NCBI GenBank assembly: GCA_032358255.1
Contig: JAULBX010019965.1
Coordinates: 1 to 64,000, forward strand
Direction of reading: 5' to 3'
From: Heterotrichella gracilis
Lineage: Eukaryota; Sar; Xanthophyceae; Tribonematales; Xanthonemataceae
DNA length: 64,000 nt
The notes beneath the pieces are model-generated. The model searched no databases, was not told the origin of the DNA, and was given only the letters and a program-made list of their open reading frames with translations. Both the position numbers and the translations under genes were made by a program. This document shows, piece after piece, positions 11,935-23,500 of the stretch (the first letter of the stretch is position 1; each line of letters opens with the position of its first letter).

Positions 11935-14558
11935 ATGTCACAGTCCGCACGCCAGCTCAAGTCGTACCTCGCCTCCAACCACATCGACTCCCGTGATTGC
12001 CTGGAAAGGCAGGAGCTGGTGGAGCTGTGCCGGGAGTGGGAGGAGCGGCTGGCCACCCAGGTGGGTGCGCGTACATGCATGCGTAATGGTTGAAAGACAA
12101 ACGCATGCATGCAGTCAAGCGGAGCAGGCAGTTGCAGTCTTATCGGTGGGTATGAGTGCATTTAACTATTAGGCAGTGAGCCGCAGGTGGACGGACGGAC
12201 AGACCTGCACACTGCATATGCATCGTGCTAAATAGCACAATATGCATGCATGCATCTTCAACACTGCATACCTCCCTGTCACAACCCTTCCCCCGCGGTG
12301 CTGATGCGGCATCACGTGCATCTGCAGCAGTTGCACACGATATCCGAGTGTGCCCTGAGTTTGTTGTACCCCTGCATTCAGGACACTGCTCAAGCTCCCC
12401 CTACCAGCACCAGCACCGGCACCGCCACCAGCGCCAACACAGCACAGGCACAGACATCCGCTCCCTACATAATACGTCCTCAGCCAGCAGCAGCAGCAGC
12501 AGCACTGGAAGGGGGACAAGAGCCGCCACGCAGCAAGCCACCAGAGGTGGGTAAAACCCTAAACCCTAAACAGTCCTTGCGGTGCAGACCCTTTCGCCCG
12601 CACACTGCAATCCCTTATGCATGACAGACATTGCACAACAGTGTTTGGGGTCGCTGGCACGCAGGGTATCTCCATCCCATCCAGTGCAATTGAAAACCCT
12701 TGTCAGGGTGCTCAACCCGTCCTGTGTCCCTCCCCGCAGCTCCCGCCCGCTCACGCGACAGGTTCCCAGGGGTGTACAAGTTCATTGCACAGGTGGGAGG
12801 AGGAGTGCACCACGCACCTGGCCGCTGGCAACTTTGGTGGCTTGAAGGAGAGCTCGGATCGCGTCGCCAAGTACCTGTGTGCGCACCTTTTCGCTGAGGT
12901 AACGGGACACAATGCCGCGCTGTTGCCCAACATCTGGTGCCAAAGTTCCCATCTGTGTACCTGCACGCCAAGGGCATAACAAGTAGGGCCACCGGCTTCG
13001 CTCCTAAACCCTGGTTAGGATTTTTACTACCACGGTGTGCTGCTGCCGTCCCTTACCTACAATTTGGTCATGAATATGTCAACTTGCTGATATCCCAGAC
13101 CCAAGCTGCAGTTTATATTTAGCCTGTAGGGTGTTGGGCATGCAGAACCCTTGCATAGGGTGACGCCATCCACGAAGACTTGGTGCACACGTATCATCAC
13201 CACTTTCATTGCACAGACACCTTACCACAACCAAGTGCTTCTGCACACTGCCAGCTGGGAGCCATCCATACCCTCTCTTAGGTTATTCATCATAGCAACA
13301 AAGCCTTGCTAAAACATTTCTTCCTCCTGTTGTAGAAAGCTGCCAATCTAGAGCTGTGCAATGCACTGGCAAGGGAGGTATTGGACGACAACTTCTGGTG
13401 GTACTTGCTGCTTTCAGATGTTTTCAATGGGCTGCAGCCCCTGCAAGCAATTATTGCCCTTGCCGAAAGTGCGCTGATGGCAGCAATGGTATATCAGATG
13501 GATCAAATCGCCATTGAATTAGGTGAGTGAATGTGCCAACGCACAGGCAGAGGTTAGTCAGATAATGATATGGTATCTAGCACGACGAGTCACTGAACAA
13601 CCAAAGCTCTTGCGCCTTGGCATGCAATGGTTGGCTGCTCCAGCATATGCATTGGACAGGAGGGAACAGCCCTCTGCTGATGCGTTTAGGACGGTTTGGA
13701 TGCACATGCATGACGAAGATCAGGACGAACCATTCTGAACAGTCATGACAAGGCTTAGAATATGTTAGAAGGTTACTAACATGTGATGATGGTGCAAGTT
13801 GGTGACTGAGTGCTCGCTGTGAACGCAAATGCATCCAAACTAGGTGAAGGAGAGGTCTGAAAATGCATTGCCCAATTTGTACAATACAACATGATTACTG
13901 TGCCATGTGCATGAAGTCGCAAACATTGATAGTGCAGACTCAACTGTATCGTTCATAAGTTGATTGATGGAAGGGATGGTTGGGCCACTACGTGCATACT
14001 TGTTAGCCAGGGTTCATGAAGGAATGGGTTAGCACCTGCATCCTGTTGGTGATGATGGCCAATCATGACTGGTAACACCAGACTGCCAACCTTATGCAGC
14101 GCGTGGCACAGCCATCATTGCATTGTAGCTGTGCGTTCCTCATGTGCCCACTTGTACAGCCAACACTCTCCTACTGTGTCACATGCACACAAAACACGCC
14201 CAATCTTGTCGCGCTAAACCCCTCTTCTTGTCCCTGAACGTGGATTTGGGTAATTTATGTACCTGGATTTACATTGACCAGGCACTCCCTGATCGTGCCA
14301 TAGGGCCCCTCGGCGCGCACAATGCCTTCCTGGTTACTTGTGTGGGCCAACCCACCCACCGCACCCCCTTGGCCGCACCTGCGATGTGGCGCAATGGGGG
14401 TTTCCGAGCACTGGCAGCCATGTTCAGCGGGCGATGCAGGTTTGCTGTGGACAATCTGGAAACTGTCATGTCGCTGGACAGTCCGTCATTTACAGCGCTG
14501 AATGAGTTCGCTTCTGCCCTGGTGTTGGGGCACGCGCTGGAAGGGTTCACGTGTTCAG
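11935..14558 (+). CDS. Protein of unknown function with MWRNGG motif; 3' end unresolved
   Basis: Exons that join in phase: 11935-12060, 12382-12546, 12740-12898, 13336-13522 and 14304-14558. The start ATG at 11935 opens LKSYLASNHIDSRDCLERQE, which resembles the short SAP-like helical motif of ARMET-type proteins (weak evidence). The second exon is a low-complexity linker rich in T, S, A and P. The third and fourth are predicted alpha-helical, and the fifth contains APAMWRNGGFRALAAMF. The partial gene at the right end of the window contains AAMWRNGGVRLLCSLF in a similar helical setting, so the two belong to one family. Family function is unknown to me. The exon ending at 14558 stops in phase 1, so at least one more exon must follow. 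A candidate frame through 14,650-14,830 exists but I cannot confirm its splice sites. Confidence 0.6.
12547..12571 (+). repeat. Telomere-like tract directly after a splice donor
   Basis: Two CCCTAAA units begin six bases after the GT donor of the exon ending at 12,546. The tract reads CCCTAAA in the sense direction of the gene, as in several other introns of this window. Confidence 0.8.
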
Positions 14559-14640
14559 GTGAATGTGGTTTTTAGGCAAAACTCTAAACCCTAAACCCTG
14601 AACAGCTGGAAGGGTTCACATGTACAGGTGCGTGTCGCCT
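14533..14640 (+). repeat. Duplicated exon end flanking a telomere-like tract
   Basis: The block GCTGGAAGGGTTCAC plus TGT.CAGGTG, which is the end and donor of the exon 14,304-14,558, occurs again at about 14,604-14,632 with two substitutions. Between the two copies lies a CCCTAAACCCTGAAC tract (14,584-14,603). This is a small version of the array at 9.4-9.8 kb in a different gene on the other strand. Confidence 0.85.
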
Positions 14641-14825
14641 TGGAAAAACCCTAGTGTGGGGTTTATCGTTGCTGTGGGTGTGGAGGGTGTTGGCCTTCAT
14701 CCTGTTGTGGAGATTGCATTTGAGGGTCGGGAGAGGCATTTTGCTGAGAGGAAATGCGTGATGGTGCATGTGCTGAAGTGCGGTACCAAGCACGGGAACA
14801 ACATCAGTATGATGCATACTGTATG

Positions 14826-14842
14826 GGTTTAGGGTTTAGGGT
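14826..14842. repeat. Telomere-like tract just before copy B
   Basis: Two TTTAGGG units end two bases before the first ATG of copy B. Plant telo-boxes near transcription starts have similar sequence, but no function can be shown here. Confidence 0.7.
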
Positions 14843-14844
14843 TC

Positions 14845-17800
14845 ATGTACTTATGCCTGTTATGGGTTGGACACAGGGACCTTAGTAGTGCCCATGGAAT
14901 TTGTGGTGTGATCCAGTGCAATAATCCAGGCTGGTGTTTCGCAACAAGGCGGGTTCTAGAGCTGCTGCCACTCGCGATTGTCTTGGCCCTGAGCGTGTGG
15001 TTCCTCGCCAGGGAGGCACCCCAAGGCGTCCGTGAAGTATACAGCGACACTTGTGGTAAGCAACCAGGACAGACGTTACCCTGCAACGTTTGTGTGTGAG
15101 TGTGCATGGTGTTGATCCCAGGACGTTCGCCCGGATCGACCCAGCTTCACACAACATGCATGCATGCATATCGCTTCTCACACGTCGACACCCATTTGCT
15201 ATGTGCCCACGCCCACCTCCACCAATCTCTCAGGACTGCTTTCAAGCCAAAACCCATACTCCTGAACATCTGTGCTGCTACCTTATTGCAGGTGACGCCG
15301 CGAACCTGTACCGTGGGTCAGCCCAGTCTCCATCGTTGGGTTCAACAACCCCTTCAAGGCACTGGACAACAGCTGCGAGACCTGCGCCTCCACCCGGACC
15401 AACGGCACGCAGTACTGGGCCATGCAGCTGGTAGGTACTTGTTACAGGCTGTTTCCATCTGGTTGATGCAGTTAATCGTGACCTGCCATGGCCTATTGCT
15501 GACCCTCCCCCACCCCTTGTGCAGCCCCGAGCCACCGCCCTGTCTGCCATAGAGATACTGAGCGGCGGCATTTCCCACGCCACCATCTCCTTGGGCTATG
15601 ACACCGTCGAGAGGGGGAGGTTCAACACAGTCTGCGCACAGGTAAGAGGCAGCTCTAAACCCTCGCGAGGGTCTTTAGTGACTGCTGCTGATGTCCCAAA
15701 TTTGACCAAGCTGTCTGCAAGGTCATGCGTTCAGTCAACCTGTTTCAATCATGACTATGCTTGTTGCCAGGCCCTTACAAACCCTTGCCATTCTTACCAT
15801 ACTCTACACTGCTTATCAGAAGCTGACTCCCACCTTTCCTTCCCTTGCGCAGGACATTTCCATCCCCGCCGGCATCCGCATGTTCATCCCCTGCCAGGGC
15901 AAGGGGACCCACATCACCATCACTGCAGACGGCAACAACGTATCAGTCTGCGACATTTCCTTCCACATCAACCCCAACGCCAACCTGCAAGGCGTGCCCT
16001 CCCCCGCCCCTGAGGGCGATACCTCCATGCCCAGTGCCTACCACATGAGTGGAGAAGAAGTGCTGGAGGCCATGTACGACGTGCTGTGGGCCGCCAAGAT
16101 GCCCAGCTGGATCAACCTCACGCAGCTAGTCTACTCTCTGCCACTAAAAACAGATGTAAATGGCCGCAAGCAAGAAAACGCTGTTTGTACAGGGACCCTA
16201 CTATGGTTATCTAGGGTCATGAACCAATAGACTGCCTGCGCCTTTGCCTGAACTGTCGTTCTCACCACTTCTTCAAATATAAAGTCCTCCCTGGCTACCT
16301 CCCTTGTTTTGACCCTAAACCCTGCACAAACCCCTTCCTGCCCCCTTGTTTATGACCCTAAATACCCTAAACCCTAGTTGCTAAACCCCAAAAAAAGGGA
16401 TCCTGCACAAGTCCCGCCTCCACTTGACTGTCCCCTCACCCGCTGCTGCTCCTCCCTCCCCTCTCAGGCTGGCGATGTGAGCGTGGACTACCTTGGGTCC
16501 AGCGGCGAGCTGCATGTCAACCTGTTCTTCAACAACGGCAGCTCGCTCACCCAGACACTCCCACTAGTGGACTACGCCAAGGTTTTCACCACCACAAAGT
16601 CAAGGGAGGAGGTTTTCATGGAATGGTGGGCCGCCCACAACATCTTTCAGAAGCGCGTCATGGTTGTCATGACTTCTTTGGCCTTCTTCCTGTGTGGGAA
16701 GCTTGTCTGGGTGAGTGCTCCCATAGCCTGTACCTGTGCCAGGCAATGCCTGTCAATGCAAATGGCTGCATGATGCCAGTCCACGCAGCCCACATGTGTG
16801 CACGCATCAGCATAACATCACGTGCCATGCGCTGGAGACTGTCTCGACGGCCAATCTGACACCCTGCTGCGTTGTTTTGCAGGGTGAGGGCAATTTTGCC
16901 AGGAGGGAGCTCGACGCTCACAATGCGGGCTGTGCTCAAGGCCGAGCTTGAGGCTGAGCGCAAGGCAACACGAAACTCGAAGCGCAAGGCTAAGCACTCC
17001 TCACAGCAAATCCCTATCACTGCCACCTGCCTCGCCTGCCAGCCACAGACTGGCACACCAAGGGGTAGTGCACCCAGGCCAGTCAACGAGTGGCTGGACA
17101 AGGGTATTCCCTACAGTGCCGGTGCCTACACGTTCCAAGTGCTGCTGCCGATGGCGATGCTTTTGGCGGGATATGCATCCATGGCCTTTGTGATGTACAA
17201 GTGCACCTACGGTACGCAACATGTACTTTTAATACATTAAACAGCATGCAATCGCTTTCTTACCCCTGGACTAGCTCAGCAAATAACATGTACCAATGCA
17301 TTTATATAATTTGAGCATGTATGCATGCATGCAATTTATTTTTAATTCCAGCTCAGATGCATAGCTTTGGCACAGCTTTGGCACAGCTTTGCAGCAAATG
17401 CACGCATGCACCCCAGTCAATGTCACACCATCCCTCTGCCCATGGCCACCTCCACCAACCCCGCACCATTGCTTTTACACCAGAGCACCTTTCTAACCTT
17501 TGTGGTGTTGCCATTACGCAGATAAATCATGGAGCTCGTTTGGCAAGTCTGAGCAGTCACCCATTGTGATCCCAAGCAACCCCACCGATGCCACTGACAA
17601 CAGCTGCAACGCGCTGAGCTGGCAGTGCGCCTGGGATCATCCCCCAGTGCAACTAGCTGTTTTGGCCGTGGCGCTCTACCTCCTGTCCTTCCTGCTGAAG
17701 GTGAGCGCTGGCTACAGCATGCACTGTGTCGTGCATGTGGGCACCTACCGCTCGGCAGCTGTCCAACATAGTCCCCATGTATGCACCAGCATCGGGTGCC

Positions 17801-18024
17801 AAATGCTGTAGATAGCATCATCGACCTGACAACTGCTCCGTGTGTTGCAGGATGACCCTGAAACAGTCAGGATGTGGGCCGAGATCGATGCCAAGCAGTA
17901 CCTGCAGCGCCAGGCCGCCCGCACCGTGAAGGAGAAGGAGCGGGAAGACAAGCTGAAGGCAAGAGGGAACAAGGCACCCAGGGCGGAGGCTCCCAACCAG
18001 TCATCCACCCAGCGTGCGCACTAG
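14845..18024 (+). CDS. Multi-pass membrane protein of unknown family, copy B (frameshifted)
   Basis: Exons: 14845-15055, 15292-15430, 15525-15641, 15853-16155, 16468-16710, 16883-17211, 17522-17700 and 17851-18024 (TAG). The first exon carries a hydrophobic segment (VLELLPLAIVLALSVWFLA) and ends DTCG, matching YTCG in M1. The luminal part contains NSCETCAST, IEILSGGISHATISLGY and DISIPAGIRMFIPC, all paralleled in M1. The C-terminal half has three likely membrane segments (VMVVMTSLAFFLCG, FQVLLPMAMLLAGYASMAF, LAVLAVALYLLSFLL) and a charged tail. Two frame breaks are visible. One is in exon 15292-15430 near 15,326, where an in-frame alternative acceptor exists at 15,327. The other is at the start of exon 16883-17211, where phase-0 reading hits TGA. 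Otherwise the reading frame is well conserved. I cannot assign a function. Confidence 0.62.
16310..16382 (+). repeat. Telomere-like tracts in an intron of copy B
   Basis: Three short CCCTAAA-type tracts lie between the exons ending at 16,155 and starting at 16,468. They are separated by partial repeats of CTTGTTT.TGACCCTAAA and CCTGCACAA. Orientation is CCCTAAA in the sense direction. Confidence 0.7.
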
Positions 18025-18054
18025 CAGCAGCAGCAGCATGGACGCTCACTGACG

Positions 18055-18407
18055 ATGCCCTCGCCAGTTTGGTTGCTGGCAGCCTGTTTGCCAACATGCT
18101 TGTTGGCACCCTGCTTGCTAGCGTGCTCTATGGGGTGCCGCCATGTACGGCACTGTCGGCCAAGTGGACAGCGGTGCTAATTTGGCCGTAGTTGGCAATG
18201 ATGATATCGCATGTGTCATGTGTGTGGCGTATCAAATACTACCGATTTTACTGTAAGCGCCTGGCCCAGTGGTTTTACCATTGCCGCACGGGTTATAAAT
18301 ATGATCTGTTTGGAACGAATTGGCAAATTTCCTTGATCATCGTTGCTTCCCTGTGGTTTACCGTCATGACATCCGCGGCGGCAATGAATATGTTCCTGAC
18401 TGAATGA
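18055..18407 (+). other. Hydrophobic reading frame broken by one TAG
   Basis: Just after the stop of copy B, one frame reads LASLVAGSLFANMLVGTLLA, meets TAG at 18,189-18,191, then continues in the same frame through WQISLIIVASLWFTVMTSAA to TGA. Both halves contain a plausible membrane segment. There is no obvious start codon or splice site. It could be a decayed gene end or a chance frame. Confidence 0.2.
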
Positions 18408-20571
18408 ATAGTTGGCAAGGTTGCCTTCTCTTGCATAACACATACCGTTTGACATATCACGTGATAAAAGGTTTTGTTCAAGAATATATGCTTGCTGTGC
18501 AATTGCTGATCTGGCTTTTGTGGCTGGTACGCTTGTTACAAGTAATAATGACGCAGTTGCGATGCATGGCTTTTGAAACGTTTCTTATTCAAAGTAGATT
18601 CTGGATGCCAGTCACAGGCTGCACAGTACGTGGAACAATACATGTTGTGTCCCTCAGGTTTTTGTGCGCAGTCCCTAGATTTACTTCGTTATTTTCCAAG
18701 CAAATACATTACCCGTGCACATGCCACATCCATCCCGATGGTGAGCAGAATTTATGTGCCATTGTGATTCTGGCAATGCGCATGTGCTAAATTAAGTCCT
18801 GGTTCAGCTGTATTTGCAAGATAATCTGGATTTCAAATCACATCGGGAGCAAATGTAGCTGCCCTGATTTGACCACATTCACTCATTGATTTAGCACTGC
18901 GCATCACACCAACTGGTGCGACCCAGTGGCCCCTATATTGCCTTATTTTCTGGAGGCTCCATGATGGTATTTGAGCGGGTCCATTGCTTTTTATTGAGTA
19001 CGAACATACTAAAACTATTACTGGCACCCAGTCACCTGGCTAGGCCTAGCTATACGAGGGTCCACCAGGGCTGCCACCTCATGACTCTGAGTCAAGAGTT
19101 TAGGGTGCCACCTCAGAGTTTAGGGTCTGCAGAGGTGGCCAACTCGCTGAGATCAAATCGCTTGGGCTACACTATTTTAGGCGCCACGCATCAGTGTGGC
19201 TTGTTAGATGGTAAAAACAAGGAGTATCAAGTGGGTACTGTGGGTTTTCGTCCCACGCTGTGTACTGTGCATTAGAAGTGTCACCGACTGTGAAGAGGTG
19301 CCTTCCTTGGGTTAACGGCAGGAGTCGTCACCCACAAGGGCAAGCAACAGTGGCTGTGGCGCATAGTATCTCAACCGTTTCCCAACTAAGTTAGACACCT
19401 TTTGAAAGTCCAAGACGGGGAGAACAACTGTGCCGACCGAGGAAGGAGGTTCAACCACAGAGTGAGCCAGAGGCAGGTGCCTACTTGGAGTAGGTTTCAC
19501 AGGTAAATATCACAGCACTGCTGTCCACCCCTCTCTGACGCTGCGGCAGACACCAATCAGTAGCTGCACAGTCACCTGCTATCAGCATGTTAGCCCTCCT
19601 TATTCCCTGCTACATAGGTTGTCTTCTGATACTTGCACCACGGGGACACCTCGTGACGTTCCCCACAGGCTGATAGGTTCAGTATATGCTTCCATATGCT
19701 CAGTATGGTATGGACAGACTGTGCTCAATCAAGCTGCTTCCGATATCTTGGAGGCTTAATGGGTTGAGACTCAAAAATCCACTTAGTGGCTTTCAAGGCT
19801 TGAAAGCACCTGCCTGCTCTGGTTAACCACTGGTGACTCAATGACTCATGCCATGCCATGTCATCTCAGATGGGCCACTGAAGTTCACCATGAATCAACG
19901 AAGCTGTGTTTGGGGTCATTCTGAGCCCACTAACTTGCACGGTGTGGCACTGTGCCAGCATGGCCATGTCTCATCCCTCAGGGCTGTGAGAATGCCTGAA
20001 TCAATGACCTGCATCTTGACAATGCTCATCGTGTGCATTGACGCATTGCGTGAATTGACACGCAATCGTTTGCCAATATACTACTTGTAAGAAAATTCTT
20101 TTGACTGACCTCCAGCAGGTTCAAACCCGGGGAGCTAGCGTGGGGCCACCAAGTGTGGGCCTTGACAGTATCTGCCTTGCAACCTACCGCCAAGCTCCAT
20201 CTCTGACAGTGTTACATGTACGGTACACCAACCCAAGTTAACTCTTTGCATTCTGTCACCATGATGGCCGGGTGTTGCACTGATGTGGGCAAACCTGCCT
20301 CGCCGCGCTGAGCGGAGCCCTTCAAGCAGTGCCCACATTGCCGTTGCATAATGTCATCGAAACGGCACTTTCCCTTTTTCTCTGTACATAGCATTAAAAC
20401 TTTCAATTTATCTCCATGCGCGCAGTCTTTTGATGTGTGTCTCATATCACTGATCAAATTTCACACTCAGTGTTTAGGGTTTAGGGTTAAACCCTAAACC
20501 CTAAACAGTCTGTCTCAATTGACTCCTACTGAAATAGTACCCATGCTGTGCAGCGCTGAGTAGCTTCAAAA
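18408..20571. other. Intergenic stretch upstream of the MYND gene
   Basis: I see no supported exon in these 2.1 kb. The DNA is near 50% GC with short mixed open frames only. A short tandem pair built on AGAGTTTAGGGT is at about 19,098-19,130. A strong telomere-like palindrome lies at 20,471-20,507, 65 bases before the MYND start codon. The promoter of the MYND gene should be in this stretch. Confidence 0.45.
20471..20507. repeat. Perfect head-to-head telomere-repeat palindrome
   Basis: Two TTTAGGG units run into two CCCTAAA units. The arms 20471-20488 and 20490-20507 are exact reverse complements (18 bases each) with one base between. The G-rich-then-C-rich order on one strand is what an end-to-end telomere join would leave, but only two units per side are present. 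Confidence 0.95.
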
Positions 20572-23500
20572 ATGAGCCAGTACCGCAGCAGCCTCAGTAT
20601 GCAGTCTGGTGTGTTTGGCAGCAGCCGCACAGGGTCAATGGGCATGTCCAGCGCCAGCAGCCGGACCACAGACACCCAGCGCAGGGCTGCCCTACAAGCT
20701 GAGCAGCAGGCGCAGCTGGATGGCCTCAACATCAACTTCATGAAGATGTGTCAAACCTCCGGCAAGAACTCAACAGCGCGCTGCATTGCCCTTGGCCCCT
20801 GCAGGCAGCCCTTGGGCAGTGATGACAACAGTTTGCGGTTCATGCAGACAGCAATCCGCGGCGCACTCGCAAAGTCTGGACCGTATGCGGGCCTGGAGAT
20901 TCCATACCTGTGGGGGGTACTGGCCCAACCCTATGCCGACTCAGCAGACCAGCTAAAGGCCCACCTGCACCTGCCAGCTGGCAGCAAGGCGCCCAAGCTG
21001 TCAGACTCACAAGCACTATTCCTCACAGTGGCAGTCTTGAAGGGAATCCGCGGCAGCAACAAGATAGGGCGCAACGAGCTGCTGCTGGAGCTGCTGCCGC
21101 TCTTCCTTCTAAAGTTGCCAACAGTGCAGCAGTACCTGGAGGAGGCCCTTCTGCTGTTCAGACCCGATGTGAATGAAGGCAGGGAGAGCTGGAACATGCG
21201 CCTTGAGGGCACTCCAAGCGTCAGCGCTGCCCTTCTGAGCAACTTTGTCAGCTTCTACCAGCAGCATGTGGCTGAGAAACCGCTGCTCATGATGCTGACT
21301 CTGCCATATCCCGAGCTGCTCAAAGCTGTGTGCTTGAGGAAAGAAGCCTGGGGCATGGCCGGCTCCCCACTTGCTGAGCTGGCCAGCATCGACTTCCGTC
21401 ACCGCAGCCCAGATGTGAAATCAATGCATGGCTGGGGATCGTTGGCCATGGCCTGCGCCAAGGAGCCAGTCATCATCCTCTCTCTACTAAACATTTCAGG
21501 CAACCCTGCAAGCAGGGAAATGATCAGGTGCTGTTTTCAGAGCCCTTGGTCCCTAAAGACTAAACCTGAAACCTTCAACCCTACAACATCGCTTAAATTG
21601 ACAACTCTCAACAATTCCACCACATTGGTTGGCAGCCGCTGACAATACAATCATCAGAGCGTGAGACACCCTGGTGCCACGTTGCGTGATACGCATGCTA
21701 CTGTGACACAAGCTCTGTGCAATGTTGTTAACAACGACCCACTGTTTGTGCGCAGGCGACTGACAGGAAAAAGAACACACCTGGCTTACCTCCAATTGTT
21801 GCAATGGTGCGTCTTGGCCTGGCTACGCTTAATGCGTTCATGCTGTGCATTAATGCGTTCATGCTGTGCATGGCTGCATAATATATTTGTTTACAAACTC
21901 ATACTAAATATGCAATGTGCTTGAAGACTACGGCCGATGGCCATACCCAGTGGCTGCGGTGGGCTAGGGTTGATAACACCCACAAAAAATCCATGGACAA
22001 CAATTTCAGTGCCCTGCAAGGAACCCATCAAATCAAATTTTGCTGTCCAGGAGCTTACTGTTTCACAGTCTTGAATGAAATCATTTTCCCCTCTGATGTT
22101 GCGTGGTACATTGCAGTGTGGACAGCATCGCCCCTGGTGACTTTGAACAGGATTTGGATACACACAGCATGAGAGCAAGTGATCAAACATTGGAAGAATT
22201 CCGATTGCATATGAATTGTGTGGTGATAATGTACTTGACAGGCATGGTCAAGGAAATGGAAGACCCTCCTGATGTCATCTGTGACGTTATACACACAATG
22301 ACAAGCAATGTGAAGGTGATGGTACGTGTGGCGGGAATTGTTACGCGAGGACTTGAAATGAAGCATTAAAATGTTGTGCAAGTAGTTGTGCATGAAATTG
22401 CAATATCTACCTCACTTTCCCTCACTATCCCAAGGTGACACCACATGTTGATGGATGCAGGAGGTTTGCACTGGGTTGCTTCAAGAAGCCAATCGCTGTG
22501 CTCAGGATGAACCTCTACAGCACCTGACCAAAAAATGCCGCATGGATTACTTGGTGATTGTTGAGGGAATGCTGTCAATGATTTCGAAGTTCTTATACTA
22601 CAGCAACGTACTGTCAGTGCAGAAGCTGGGATTCAACTGGGAAGGTATGCTCTGGTAATCTGGTTCATACGTTGTATCATTGGCCCCCCTATCCCTACTG
22701 TCAATTGGAATGGTCACAATGATGCGCACCTGGTCAAGCTGAATTGCGCCTGGTGGACTCAGCCTTCACAGGCTTATGACACACCAGATGGCCATAGGGT
22801 TTGAAGTCAAGTGGCCTTGCTGATTTCATGTACCATTCTAGCTGTAGTGAGGTGCTCCAAGGAGGCTACATGCCTGCCATGCATGCCGCCGGCTGCGCAC
22901 CACTTGTTATTGACTGCAGACTCTGAACCATACTTTGACGCAAATCAAGACATGGGTCCTATATCGTTAGGGATGACCTGACTGCTGCCACAGTACTTAG
23001 TAAGCCGCCACTAGCGGCTGTGAATGTGCAACATCCCTCCGACTGACAATTCATGGGGCTATGCATGCTCGCTATGCCGCCTAATTTGCACCTCTTTCGG
23101 TATATAATTTCCCTGTATTTTTTCAAGGTCATCTTGATGAAGCAACTGCAAATTAGTAACAGACTAGCTGTGCGTTGCTTTGTGCAGGGGACACGCGATT
23201 GCCCACGTGCCTGAAGGATTTGTTCAAGGACAGCCCTCTTGAGGACCTTGTGGAATCGTTTGAGCAAGTCAGAGTGAGCTTGGAGGGGAGCGAGTTGTTT
23301 GACAGCATTCTTCACTTGATCCATCTGCCTGGCAATTCCTGCATGGCCATTGCTCCTACTCTTCTGGAGCAAGTGAGGAATGCAGTCCACTTTCATCATG
23401 AACTCCACTATGGTATGTTGTTTTTTCAGGAATTGATTTGCAAATGGCATTGCCACCGAGACCAAAAACCCATATCAAGTGTTATGTTTGCAATGACTAA

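Noticed and set aside
20115-20135. GGTTCAAACCC, another B-box-like string
   Set aside because: Flanking bases do not pair as a T stem, and no upstream A-box or acceptor stem is present.
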